This document shows, piece by piece, positions 46,871 through 58,776 of a stretch of DNA of 64,000 nt (position 1 is its first letter; each line of letters opens with the position of its first letter). A model generated the notes under the pieces. That model had not been told where the DNA came from. It was given only the letters and a program-made list of their open reading frames with translations, and made no database searches. The stretch comes from Pseudomonas syringae (GTDB lineage Bacteria > Pseudomonadota > Gammaproteobacteria > Pseudomonadales > Pseudomonadaceae): assembly GCF_021606685.1 (NCBI RefSeq), contig NZ_WKCB01000008.1, forward strand, positions 1 through 64,000, in the 5' to 3' direction. Both the position numbers and the translations under genes were made by a program.

Positions 46871-49150
46871 TCACTCCTCCAGCACAGGCAACTGCAGGGT
46901 AAACGTAGTGCCTTTGCCCAGCGTACTCTCGCAGCTGATGCGCCCCCCATGGCGCTCCACAACCGCCTTGACCATGGTCAACCCCAACCCCAGCCCATCG
47001 CTGCCCTGAGCAGAATCGAAGCGCTTGTACTGGCTGAACAGTTCCGGCAAATCCTGCTCAGCGATCCCCGGGCCCTGGTCGCTGATGTGGCAATGCAGCC
47101 AGCCGTCGAGGGTGTCATGCCGCAGGCGCACCGTCGTGCCAGAGGGCGAATACTTGACCGCATTCTCCAACACGTTGAACAGCGCACGGGTCAGCAGCGA
47201 TTGGTCGGCTGACACCATGCCCTCATCGGCTTCATCCAGGTCGTGGACCAGATGGATACCCTTGAGCTGAGCGATCACCGCCACCTGGTCAAACGCATCC
47301 ATCACCAGCATGGCGAACAGCGTCGGCTGAAACTGGTAACCGTCGGCCTCGGCCTTCGCCAGTTGCACGAACGACTCGGTAAGGCTCAACGCGCGACGCA
47401 CCTGCTGCTCGATCTGGGTAAAGACCGCTGACTCGCCATTGTGCACATCCAGCAGTGCAAGGATCGCCGAATGCGGTGCGCGCAGGTCATGGGAGAGGAA
47501 ACGCAGCATGGTTTCCCGATGCTGCTGAGCCTCGCGCTCCTTGCTCAGGTCGGTGAGGCTCAGCAGCCAGCCCAGTGCTACATCGCCTTCAGCGGGAAGC
47601 AAGGGCGCCAGCTCCATGCGCAGGCTGCGTTGGTGGATATCACGGAACTCAACCAACTGCAGTGCCGAGAGGGCAGGGCGCACACCGTTGTGCAGGGGCG
47701 GGTACCCGAGGTCGGCCAATTGCTCCAGCAGGTTGTGGTTGACCAGCTGATTGCCGAACACCTCCCGGGCAATCCGGTTGGCCAGCAGGATATTGCCCTT
47801 GGGATCGGTGATCAGCGTTGCCACCGGCAGGCACTCCAGGCCATCGGCCATAAAGCGGCGGGTATCGCGTGTGCGGCTGACGGCTTGCTCCAGGGCAAAG
47901 ATGCGCCCCTGCAATACATCGCCTTTGCTGGCCGGTGCACGGCGGCGCTCGGGCAGCACTTTGGGTTCGTTATCCAGGCGCGCCAGTTCCCAGCCAAAGT
48001 AGGCGAGGATCACGCTGAGGCGGCGCCAGTTCCAGATCAGGTAGCTGAGCAGCAGGCCGATCAGGCAGGCAGCAGGCGACCACCAGTGGCCCAGGCGCAA
48101 CAACATCCATGAGCCGAACAGCGCCGCGACCATGCAGCCCAAAGTCATCCACAGTGCATAACGTGGGCGATAGAGCAGCAAGCCCAACAGCACCGCCACC
48201 AGCGAGGTGGCCAGGCATGCCGCCAGCCATCCGGGCAGGTCGACAATGCTGCGCCCCTGCAGCAACCCATTGAGTACGTTGGCCTGGATTTCTACACCAG
48301 CCGTGGTGCCGACCGTGGAGGAGAGCGGTGTGACAAAACGATCACCCATGCCAGAGGCAGTGCCGCCGACCAAAATCAGACGGTTGCGCAGCCGCTCAGG
48401 CGGCACTTCACCGCGCAATACACTGACATACGACACGCTGGGGAAGTGGGTATGGGGCGCGATAAACGGGATACGAATCGCATGCTCCCGGTGCCAGGCT
48501 GGCGGGGTCGATTGCCGAGGCTCCCCAGGCATCTCTGCAGGTTGGCCACTCATCTCATAGGCCAGCCACGCCAATTGCGGGGCCGTGGCATCGGGCGGGC
48601 CTTCACGCATATAAAGGCTGCGGACAACGCCGTCGCTGTCTGCTTCGACATTGATATGACCGACCCCCTTGGCACATTTGAGCAGGGGCAGCATTTGTGC
48701 GCCCGCTTGGCTGTAACTCGCAGGGCCCTCACGCACCAGTGGCAACAGTACATTGCCGGCGTTGCACACCGCGTCGGCCAGGCGTTTGTCGTTTGCGGGG
48801 TCTCCGGGCTCGCTGAAGATCACATCGAACAGAATGCCGGCCGGTTGCGCCGCGCTCAGGCGGTCGATCAGGTCAGCGTGCAAACTGCGCGGCCAGGGCC
48901 ACTGGCCAAGTTTCTTGAGGCTGGCGTCGTCAATGGTGACCAGCAAGATCTGCGGGTCCACCGGCAGCGGTGTGAGGCGGCGCAGGCTGTCATACAGCGG
49001 GTTGTTCAAGGCCAGGCCAGGGCTCAACGACAGGTAGGTGGTGAAGGGCAATAACAGCAAGCCGATGCACAGCCACTCGCGCACCAGGCGATGGAACAGG
49101 CGCTGGGCATGCGTGGGTTGACGTTTTTCGGCCTTGCCCCAAAGCATCAT
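46871..49150 (-). CDS. CHASE2-domain sensor histidine kinase
   Basis: A 759-residue inner-membrane kinase. An N-terminal helix (about 28-48) leads to a periplasmic CHASE2 sensor (about 50-320; QILLVTIDDASLKKLGQWPWPR, GILFDVIFSEPG, VGHINVEADSDGVVRSLYM, LILVGGTASGMGDRFVTP). Three helices follow (about 325-390), then a PAS-like region (about 440-530), the H-box FLSHDLRAPHSAIL with His554, and the ATPase boxes NAVKYSP, DQGPGI and GLGLGLTMVK. The signal it senses is unknown. It lies 3 bases after a FecR-domain gene and near a divergent response regulator, a likely cognate. Confidence 0.92.
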   Translation of the reverse strand: MMLWGKAEKRQPTHAQRLFHRLVREWLCIGLLLLPFTTYLSLSPGLALNNPLYDSLRRLTPLPVDPQILLVTIDDASLKKLGQWPWPRSLHADLIDRLSAAQPAGILFDVIFSEPGDPANDKRLADAVCNAGNVLLPLVREGPASYSQAGAQMLPLLKCAKGVGHINVEADSDGVVRSLYMREGPPDATAPQLAWLAYEMSGQPAEMPGEPRQSTPPAWHREHAIRIPFIAPHTHFPSVSYVSVLRGEVPPERLRNRLILVGGTASGMGDRFVTPLSSTVGTTAGVEIQANVLNGLLQGRSIVDLPGWLAACLATSLVAVLLGLLLYRPRYALWMTLGCMVAALFGSWMLLRLGHWWSPAACLIGLLLSYLIWNWRRLSVILAYFGWELARLDNEPKVLPERRRAPASKGDVLQGRIFALEQAVSRTRDTRRFMADGLECLPVATLITDPKGNILLANRIAREVFGNQLVNHNLLEQLADLGYPPLHNGVRPALSALQLVEFRDIHQRSLRMELAPLLPAEGDVALGWLLSLTDLSKEREAQQHRETMLRFLSHDLRAPHSAILALLDVHNGESAVFTQIEQQVRRALSLTESFVQLAKAEADGYQFQPTLFAMLVMDAFDQVAVIAQLKGIHLVHDLDEADEGMVSADQSLLTRALFNVLENAVKYSPSGTTVRLRHDTLDGWLHCHISDQGPGIAEQDLPELFSQYKRFDSAQGSDGLGLGLTMVKAVVERHGGRISCESTLGKGTTFTLQLPVLEE

Positions 49151-49153
49151 GGT

Positions 49154-50104
49154 TCAACGCACCTGTGCAGTTGGCGGGTAGTAGAAGATGTCATAGACCC
49201 CGGTTTCCCCTTCCAGACCGTGCTCATCATAAGCCGACACACGCACGTGATAGAACGACGCTTTGAGCCCAGTGAAGCTCAATTTCGGCGCGGTGGAAAA
49301 ATTTTCCTGTTGGATGTTCATAAAGCTTTTATCGGTAGCGACCTGAGCACGATAACGCCGCGCACCGGGCAGCGGCCGCAGGTACAAACTCCATACCGGC
49401 GCTTCGCCTTTTTGCCCGTTCTGGCCAATCAGCTTGGGAGCTGCAAGCAGTTCCACAGGCTGCAGAGCACCCTGGGTCTTGAATAGCAGGCCCTGCCGAG
49501 CGCCCACTTTTACCTCGTCCTCTGCTGGGCGAGCGTTGGTTTGGCGCTTGACTGCGACTTGGCCGTCCAATACCTCGAGCACCGATTGCCCACCGTCGTC
49601 GTGTACCCGAAAGTGCGTACCGCGCACGCCCAGCACGCCCACCGGCGTGACGATCTGGAAGCGATCATGCTCACTGGTGCGCTTGATCACGTACGCCTCG
49701 ACCTGGCCTTGTTCGAGGGTAACCTGAGGAACCGATCGTTCAGGCGCCACGTGCAACCTAACCTGCGAACCAGAGGGCAATACAACGCGTGATCCGTCGC
49801 CCAACAGCAGGCTGACAAAGGCATCCGGCGAGGTCTTCACGCCTTCTTGCTCGTCAATGGTCATGCCTTCTTTCAAGACGCTTGCCTGACCTTGGCGATC
49901 GAGCTTCCAGGCCTCGCCACTGAGATGCTGGACCACCGCCGGCAATGGCTGCGCACGACACAGCAGGTTGTCATCGATATAGGCCGGGCGGATTTTGGCA
50001 GATGCATCCGCAGTACTCAGCGCCACGATCAGCAACGAGGGGAGGGCGTAGCGCAGGCGAGAGGTAGAAAGGGCTTGGGTAGTGATCAAGGTTGGCGATT
50101 CCAT
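49154..50104 (-). CDS. FecR-domain secreted protein
   Basis: About 316 residues from the ATG at 50104, which gives a signal-like stretch (LRYALPSLLIVALSTADASA). Longer starts at 50134 (GGA upstream) and 50185 are possible. The centre is a FecR domain (GVKTSPDAFVSLLLGDGSRVVLPSGSQVRL, VTPVGVLGVRGTHFRVHDD), and the C-terminal 80 residues resemble a fibronectin-like fold (FSTAPKLSFTGLKASFYHVRVSAYDEHG). FecR domains pass envelope signals. Here it probably lies in the periplasm and works with the adjacent CHASE2 kinase, with which it is co-transcribed. Role inferred. Confidence 0.82.
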   Translation of the reverse strand: MESPTLITTQALSTSRLRYALPSLLIVALSTADASAKIRPAYIDDNLLCRAQPLPAVVQHLSGEAWKLDRQGQASVLKEGMTIDEQEGVKTSPDAFVSLLLGDGSRVVLPSGSQVRLHVAPERSVPQVTLEQGQVEAYVIKRTSEHDRFQIVTPVGVLGVRGTHFRVHDDGGQSVLEVLDGQVAVKRQTNARPAEDEVKVGARQGLLFKTQGALQPVELLAAPKLIGQNGQKGEAPVWSLYLRPLPGARRYRAQVATDKSFMNIQQENFSTAPKLSFTGLKASFYHVRVSAYDEHGLEGETGVYDIFYYPPTAQVR

Positions 50105-50254
50105 ATCGGCGCACGAGAGATTACGGCAGCGCATGTGTCGGCTGATCCTTTTACTTACCGTCGGGAGCCGGTATCTTTCCCACATGGGTGTAGAGGTCTT
50201 TCATGGATTAACCGCCCGCTGGTTTCAGCGTATAGAGAGATCCAAGGGGCCGTT

Positions 50255-50280
50255 GAATCTGACCACAATTATTCAGATTC
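50255..50280. promoter_or_regulatory. Perfect dyad in the divergent FecR / regulator gap
   Basis: GAATCTGA and TCAGATTC are 8-base inverted repeats 10 bases apart, midway between the two divergent starts. A site for the OmpR-type regulator itself is the simplest guess. Confidence 0.45.
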
Positions 50281-50358
50281 AGTGGCCGGCAACTGCGCAG
50301 TATGTGCCGTTTATTGATGGCCGTCGGCTGCCATATTTTTAGTAGAAGGACCCACGAC

Positions 50359-51081
50359 ATGCGTGTCGCAATACTGGATGACGAGCCTGCTGAATTACGA
50401 CGGGTGGAACAGACACTGCGACAAATCCCCAGCACTGCCGAACAGCCTTGGACCCTGCATTGTTTTGAACGCGGTGAAGACCTGCTGCGCCAGTTGCGCC
50501 GGGAAACGTTTGACCTGCTGATCCTCGATTGGCAACTGCCCGATATCACCGGTATCGCGTTGCTGCGCTGGACCCGCGAACACATGGAGTCGCCCCCTGC
50601 CGTCATCATGCTCACCAGCCGCGATGCGGAGAGCGATATCGTCACGGCATTGAACAGCGGCGCCGACGACTATGTCAGCAAACCCTTTCGCCCCAACGAA
50701 CTCAAAGCACGAGTGACTGCGGTGTTACGCCGCCACGGTTTGCACAAGTCGGCAACCCACGAAGTCCAAAGCTTTAACGACCTGACATTCGACGATGCGG
50801 AGCTGACCGTCACCCGCGCCGGGAAACCTATCAACCTGACCGAGCGCGAGTATCGCCTGGCCAGTTGTCTGTTTGCCAACCTGGCACGGCCGCTCTCCCG
50901 AGAGTACCTCTACGAGCGTTTCTGGACCCATGAAGAAATGGTTTCGTCCCGGCCGCTGGATACGCACATCTATCGCCTACGCAATAAGCTGGGGCTGACC
51001 GCAGATCGGGGTTGGCAACTGCTGACCATCTACGGATACGGCTACCGCCTGGAAAGCGTTACGGTGCCCTCACACAACTGA
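50359..51081 (+). CDS. OmpR/PhoB-type response regulator
   Basis: A 240-residue two-domain regulator. The receiver (1-120) has acidic Asp7/Asp8, phospho-acceptor Asp57 in LILDWQLP, Thr86 and Lys108 (SKPF). The winged-helix domain (about 135-235) has LTEREYRLASCLFANLARPLSREYLYERFW and VSSRPLDTHIYRLRNKLGL with YGYGYRLE. AAGGA precedes the ATG at 50359. It is divergent from the FecR-CHASE2 pair and is the likely partner of that kinase. Confidence 0.92.
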   Translation: MRVAILDDEPAELRRVEQTLRQIPSTAEQPWTLHCFERGEDLLRQLRRETFDLLILDWQLPDITGIALLRWTREHMESPPAVIMLTSRDAESDIVTALNSGADDYVSKPFRPNELKARVTAVLRRHGLHKSATHEVQSFNDLTFDDAELTVTRAGKPINLTEREYRLASCLFANLARPLSREYLYERFWTHEEMVSSRPLDTHIYRLRNKLGLTADRGWQLLTIYGYGYRLESVTVPSHN

Positions 51082-51090
51082 AAACATCGA

Positions 51091-51106
51091 TGTTCCACGT
51101 GGAGCA
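51091..51106. promoter_or_regulatory. parS: parS-like site 1
   Basis: TGTTCCACGTGGAGCA matches the ParB-binding palindrome TGTTCCACGTGGAACA at 15 of 16 bases. It overlaps a longer hairpin (GTGGAGCATTTT / AAAATGCTCCAC, 51099-51123). Confidence 0.7.
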
Positions 51107-51137
51107 TTTTAAAAATGCTCCACAGCCCGCAATAAAA

Positions 51138-51165
51138 AAGGCCAACGCTAAGCGTTGGCCTTTTT
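51138..51165. terminator. Bidirectional terminator regulator / gyrB
   Basis: GGCCAACGC / GCGTTGGCC with a 3-base loop, A-run on one side and T-run on the other, between the convergent response-regulator and gyrB genes. Confidence 0.92.
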
Positions 51166-51185
51166 GTTTTAGCAGGTCTACCTGA

Positions 51186-54711
<3,526 letters not shown>

Positions 54712-54731
54712 CTAGCTTCTGCTGAGCATGA

Positions 54732-55835
54732 TTACAAACGCATCGGCATAACAACGTAAGCCGAGTCGTCGTTGTCGGATTCCTGCACCAGGGCGCTGCT
54801 GTTGGAGTCCGACAGAATCAGGCGAACCTGTTCGGTGGTCATCACACCCAGCACGTCGAGCAGGTAGCTCACGTTGAAACCAATCTCCAGCGAGCCGCCG
54901 TTGTAGTCAACGCCCACTTCTTCTTCAGCCTCTTCCTGCTCCGGGTTGTTTGCCTGGATTTTCAGCTGACCGTTGGCCAGTTGCAGACGAATACCACGGT
55001 ACTTTTCGTTCGACAGAATTGCGGTACGGCTGAACGCTTCACGCAGGGCTTGGCGATCACCGATCACCGTCTTGTCGCCGCCTTTAGGCAGTACGCGTTC
55101 GTAATCCGGGAATTTGCCATCAACCAACTTCGACGTGAAGGTGAACTCGCCGGTGGTCGCGCGGATGTGGTGCTGGCCCAGCACGATGCTGACGTTGCCG
55201 TCCGGCTCGGTGAGCAGGCGCGCCAATTCAAGGATACCTTTGCGCGGCACGATCACCTGGTGGCGATCCGGCTGGCCGATATCGGCACGCATCGAGCACA
55301 TGGCCAGACGGTGACCGTCGGTGGCCACGGCGCGGATGATGCCTTCGGAAACTTCCAGCAGCATGCCGTTAAGGTAGTAACGCACGTCCTGTTGGGCCAT
55401 GGCGAAGCTGGTGCGCTCGATCAAACGACGCAGTTTGCTCTGCTCCAGGCTGCACGTCAGCGACCCTGGACCTTCTTCAACCGTCGGGAAATCATTGGCC
55501 GGCAAAGTAGACAGGGTGAAACGGCTGCGACCCGCCTTGACCACCAGCTTCTGCTCATCAACCTTGATGTCGATCAGGGCGTCGTTGGGCAGGCTCTTGC
55601 AGATATCCATCAGCTTGCGCGCCGGCACAGTGATCTCGCCCGGCTCCGCAGGCTCTTCCAGCTGCACGCGACCCACCAGCTCGACTTCCAGGTCGGTACC
55701 GGTCAAAGACAATTGCTGGCCTTCGACTACCAGCAATACGTTGGAGAGCACCGGCAAGGTCTGTCGGCGCTCGACGACGCCTGCGACCAGTTGCAGGGGT
55801 TTCAACAGGGCTTCGCGTTGAATGGTGAAATGCAT
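54732..55835 (-). CDS. dnaN: DNA polymerase III beta sliding clamp
   Basis: A 367-residue processivity clamp of three similar domains (about 1-120, 128-245, 246-367), e.g. MHFTIQREALLKPLQLVAGVVERRQTLPVLSNVLL at the start and the C-terminal hydrophobic pocket end YVVMPMRL, which receives clamp-binding motifs. Follows dnaA by 38 bases and precedes recF by 20. Confidence 0.98.
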   Translation of the reverse strand: MHFTIQREALLKPLQLVAGVVERRQTLPVLSNVLLVVEGQQLSLTGTDLEVELVGRVQLEEPAEPGEITVPARKLMDICKSLPNDALIDIKVDEQKLVVKAGRSRFTLSTLPANDFPTVEEGPGSLTCSLEQSKLRRLIERTSFAMAQQDVRYYLNGMLLEVSEGIIRAVATDGHRLAMCSMRADIGQPDRHQVIVPRKGILELARLLTEPDGNVSIVLGQHHIRATTGEFTFTSKLVDGKFPDYERVLPKGGDKTVIGDRQALREAFSRTAILSNEKYRGIRLQLANGQLKIQANNPEQEEAEEEVGVDYNGGSLEIGFNVSYLLDVLGVMTTEQVRLILSDSNSSALVQESDNDDSAYVVMPMRL

Positions 55836-55873
55836 GGTCTAGTCCCTTGCCTTAATAAGCTGCGCTGGTGTCA

Positions 55874-57394
55874 TCAAGTAGTCAGTGTACGCAGCAGGTT
55901 CTTGTAGTCCTCGCGAATATCCGCGTCGGATTCCTTAAGTTCGTTGATCTTGCGGCACGCGTGCAAAACCGTGGTGTGATCGCGACCGCCAAACACATCA
56001 CCAATTTCCGGCAGGCTGTGGTTGGTCAACTCCTTGGAGAGCGCCATAGCCACCTGACGGGGACGCGCCACCGAGCGCGAGCGGCGCTTGGACAGCAGGT
56101 CGGAAATCTTGATCTTGTAGTACTCGGCCACGGTGCGCTGGATGTTATCCACACTCACCAGTTTGTCTTGCAGGGCCAGCAAGTCTTTCAGGGATTCGCG
56201 AATCAGCTCGATGGTGATATCACGGCCCATGAAGTGTGAGTGCGCGATGACCCGCTTCAGCGCGCCTTCCAGCTCACGCACGTTGGAGCGAATGCGTTGG
56301 GCGATGAAGAAGGCTGCGTCATGCGGCAGATCGACCTTCGCCTGATCGGCTTTTTTCATCAGGATCGCGACGCGGGTTTCCAGCTCCGGCGGCTCTACCG
56401 CGACGGTCAGGCCCCAGCCAAAGCGCGATTTGAGGCGTTCTTCCAGGCCTTCGATTTCCTTGGGATAACGGTCACTGGTCAAGATGACCTGTTGGCCACC
56501 TTCGAGCAGGGCGTTGAAGGTATGAAAGAACTCTTCCTGAGAACGCTCCTTGCGGGCGAAGAATTGAATGTCATCGATCAGCAAGGCATCAACCGAGCGG
56601 TAGAACCGCTTGAACTCGTTGATGGCATTGAGCTGCAAGGCCTTGACCATGTCAGCGACGAAGCGCTCCGAGTGCAGGTACACGACCTTGGCATTCGGGT
56701 TCTTCTTTAATAGATGGTTACCCACTGCGTGCATCAAGTGGGTCTTACCCAAACCCACGCCACCATAAAGGAAGAGCGGGTTGTAGCCGTGCTTGGGGTT
56801 ATCGGCCACTTGCCAGGCGGCCGCGCGGGCCAGCTGGTTGGATTTACCTTCGACAAAGTTCTCGAAGGTAAACGTACGGTTCAGGTAGCTGGTGTGCTTG
56901 AGCGCACCTTCAACCTGCACGGTGCGTTGCTCGGCGCGGACCGGAGCCTGCTGTGAGCTGGCGCCTGCCATAGGGTCGAAGCTGTCGCGGGACGGCTCTT
57001 CATTAATAGGCGCGTTTTTCTGCGCCGAGGATTTCGACGGAGCCTGGGCGACCGGCGCCGGCGAGTTATTAACAGGCGCCGCCGCGGCCTGAGCCTGCGA
57101 GGCGCTCGCTGCCAATGGCGCATTCGGCGCAGCACGCGGTGCTGAGCTGCGTTTGCTGCCGATTAACAAGGAGAGCACGGGCGCGAGGCCGTTGCCGTGT
57201 TCATCGAGCAATTCGAGAACGCGGCTCAGGTACTTCTCGTTGACCCAGTCGAGAACAAAACGGTTGGGTGCATAGACACGCAACTCGTCGCCTTCGGCTT
57301 CGACCTGTAGCGGGCGGATCCAGGTGTTGAATTGCTGGGCAGGCAGCTCTTCGCGCAAAAGCTCCACGCACTGCTGCCAAAGTTCCACTGACAC
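55874..57394 (-). CDS. dnaA: Chromosomal replication initiator DnaA
   Basis: A 506-residue AAA+ initiator that melts oriC. Domain I (1-85, [26 protein letters not shown]), a long flexible Ala/Pro-rich linker (about 90-165), domain III with Walker [10 protein letters not shown] and Walker [10 protein letters not shown], and domain IV with the DnaA-box reader ([40 protein letters not shown]) are present. Heads the dnaA-dnaN-recF-gyrB operon. Confidence 0.98.
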   Translation of the reverse strand: MSVELWQQCVELLREELPAQQFNTWIRPLQVEAEGDELRVYAPNRFVLDWVNEKYLSRVLELLDEHGNGLAPVLSLLIGSKRSSAPRAAPNAPLAASASQAQAAAAPVNNSPAPVAQAPSKSSAQKNAPINEEPSRDSFDPMAGASSQQAPVRAEQRTVQVEGALKHTSYLNRTFTFENFVEGKSNQLARAAAWQVADNPKHGYNPLFLYGGVGLGKTHLMHAVGNHLLKKNPNAKVVYLHSERFVADMVKALQLNAINEFKRFYRSVDALLIDDIQFFARKERSQEEFFHTFNALLEGGQQVILTSDRYPKEIEGLEERLKSRFGWGLTVAVEPPELETRVAILMKKADQAKVDLPHDAAFFIAQRIRSNVRELEGALKRVIAHSHFMGRDITIELIRESLKDLLALQDKLVSVDNIQRTVAEYYKIKISDLLSKRRSRSVARPRQVAMALSKELTNHSLPEIGDVFGGRDHTTVLHACRKINELKESDADIREDYKNLLRTLTT

Positions 57395-57880
57395 GGATAT
57401 CCCCTAAGTTGAAAGCCGGTGAGGCAAAAACAGCCGCCATTGTAGCGATCAGCCGCCCACTTATCCACATGTAGGTTGCGCACAGGCCACCCAAAATCAA
57501 TGCGTTAAGCACAAAAAAGTCGACCAGCGGTCTGTGCATAAGCTCTGTGGATAAGCGCCCCTGAGCTCGTTGCACAAGTGGGGGTTAAAGTCTGTGGGTA
57601 ACCGGCCTGTGGATAACATGCCATTCCACACACAGCTTATCCGATAGCGCAGCACAGGCAGAGCACCGTTTCTCCCCCGTGTTGTCATTCTCTGTACATC
57701 AGGCAGAATATGGCCTCAAGGCACTTATCCACAGATGATCGACGCCCTAGCTTTTATAAGCTTTACAGAAAAGCTTTAAATAACTTCCTTCTTTATTTTT
57801 ATATCTATGGCACTGCTCATGAAAGGCGAGCGGATGGAAAAGGTCACGTTGCGCCCCAGAGATCTAATTAAAGGAAAAGC
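57395..57880. other. oriC: Origin of replication oriC
   Basis: The gap between dnaA and rpmH has exact DnaA boxes TTATCCACA at 57461-57469 and 57725-57733 (plus) and at 57546-57554 and 57608-57616 (minus). Weaker ones are at 57593-57601 (TGTGGGTAA) and 57637-57645. An AT-rich tract (57750-57815) beside the outer box is the probable unwinding element. This is the known place of oriC in Pseudomonas. No gene is seen in it. Confidence 0.93.
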
Positions 57881-57890
57881 TGGTTGGAAA

Positions 57891-57919
57891 TTGACCTAGA
57901 GGCTTGCTTTCACTAGAAT
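57891..57919 (+). promoter_or_regulatory. Sigma-70 promoter of rpmH-rnpA
   Basis: TTGACC and TAGAAT are spaced by exactly 17 bases, ending 61 bases before the rpmH start. A strong promoter is expected for this operon. Confidence 0.85.
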
Positions 57920-57980
57920 CGCCGGTCTCTTAAAACGGGGGCCATTCCGGCCCGTTGTGGACGAACCAGGTAACAACGCC

Positions 57981-58115
57981 ATGAAACGTACTTTCCAACC
58001 AAGCACCATCAAACGCGCCCGCACCCACGGTTTCCGTGCTCGCATGGCTACCAAGAACGGCCGTGCTGTCCTGTCGCGTCGTCGCGCCAAAGGTCGTGCG
58101 CGTCTGGCAGTTTGA
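57981..58115 (+). CDS. rpmH: Ribosomal protein bL34
   Basis: A 44-residue basic protein ([20 protein letters not shown] and then [18 protein letters not shown]) of the large subunit, too short for most ORF cut-offs. It is complete and has the usual length. It starts the rpmH-rnpA-yidD-yidC-mnmE group and its promoter lies at 57891. Confidence 0.98.
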   Translation: MKRTFQPSTIKRARTHGFRARMATKNGRAVLSRRRAKGRARLAV

Positions 58116-58128
58116 TAATCCGGTACTG

Positions 58129-58536
58129 GTGGTGAGTCAGGACTTCAGTCGGGAAAAGCGTCTGCTAACCCCCCGGCATTTCAAGGCAGTCTTTGACTCC
58201 CCCACCGGCAAGGTTCCGGGGAAAAATCTCCTGCTCCTTGCGCGTAACAACGATCTTGATCACCCCCGTCTCGGGTTGGTGATTGGCAAGAAGAGCGTAA
58301 AGCTCTCCGTTGAGCGCAATCGCCTCAAGCGTCTGATGCGCGAATCGTTTCGCCTCCACCAGGACAGTCTGGTTGGTTGGGATATTGTTATCGTCGCGCG
58401 CAAAGGCTTGGGGGATGTAGAAAACCCCGAATTGATTCAGCATTTCGGCAAGCTCTGGAAACGTTTGGCGCGTACCAACAAGCCAGCACCAGCAGTCAGC
58501 ACCGAAACTGTAGGGGTAGACAGCCTTGATGCGTAA
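58129..58536 (+). CDS. rnpA: Ribonuclease P protein component
   Basis: A 135-residue basic protein that helps the RNase P RNA cut the 5' leader of tRNA precursors. The RNR motif is in [16 protein letters not shown] (about 60-75). The GTG at 58129 gives the usual N-terminus ([18 protein letters not shown]). A GTG one codon on is an alternative. An open frame upstream inside rpmH is not coding. The end overlaps yidD by 8 bases. Confidence 0.95.
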   Translation: MVSQDFSREKRLLTPRHFKAVFDSPTGKVPGKNLLLLARNNDLDHPRLGLVIGKKSVKLSVERNRLKRLMRESFRLHQDSLVGWDIVIVARKGLGDVENPELIQHFGKLWKRLARTNKPAPAVSTETVGVDSLDA

Positions 58537-58774
58537 ACTGGCCCTCGTTCCGATCCAGTTTTATCGCTATGCCATTAGTCCTCTGATGGCCAGCCACTGT
58601 CGTTTCTACCCCAGTTGTTCCTGCTACGCGTTAGAGGCCATAGAAAATCATGGTCTTCTGCGCGGTGGCTGGCTGACCTTTCGTCGTTTAGGTCGCTGTC
58701 ATCCGTGGAATCCCGGTGGTTATGACCCGGTTCCACCTATCCCTACCTCCCGTTCTTCTTCGATGGCCGAGTAA
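58529..58774 (+). CDS. yidD: Membrane protein insertion efficiency factor YidD
   Basis: An 81-residue protein with the YidD core [32 protein letters not shown] and [14 protein letters not shown]. It carries conserved cysteines and an amphipathic N-terminal helix that attaches to the inner membrane, where it aids YidC-dependent insertion. The ATG at 58529 overlaps rnpA by 8 bases. A TTG one codon upstream is less likely. yidC begins two bases after its stop. Confidence 0.95.
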   Translation: MRKLALVPIQFYRYAISPLMASHCRFYPSCSCYALEAIENHGLLRGGWLTFRRLGRCHPWNPGGYDPVPPIPTSRSSSMAE

Positions 58775-58776
58775 TC

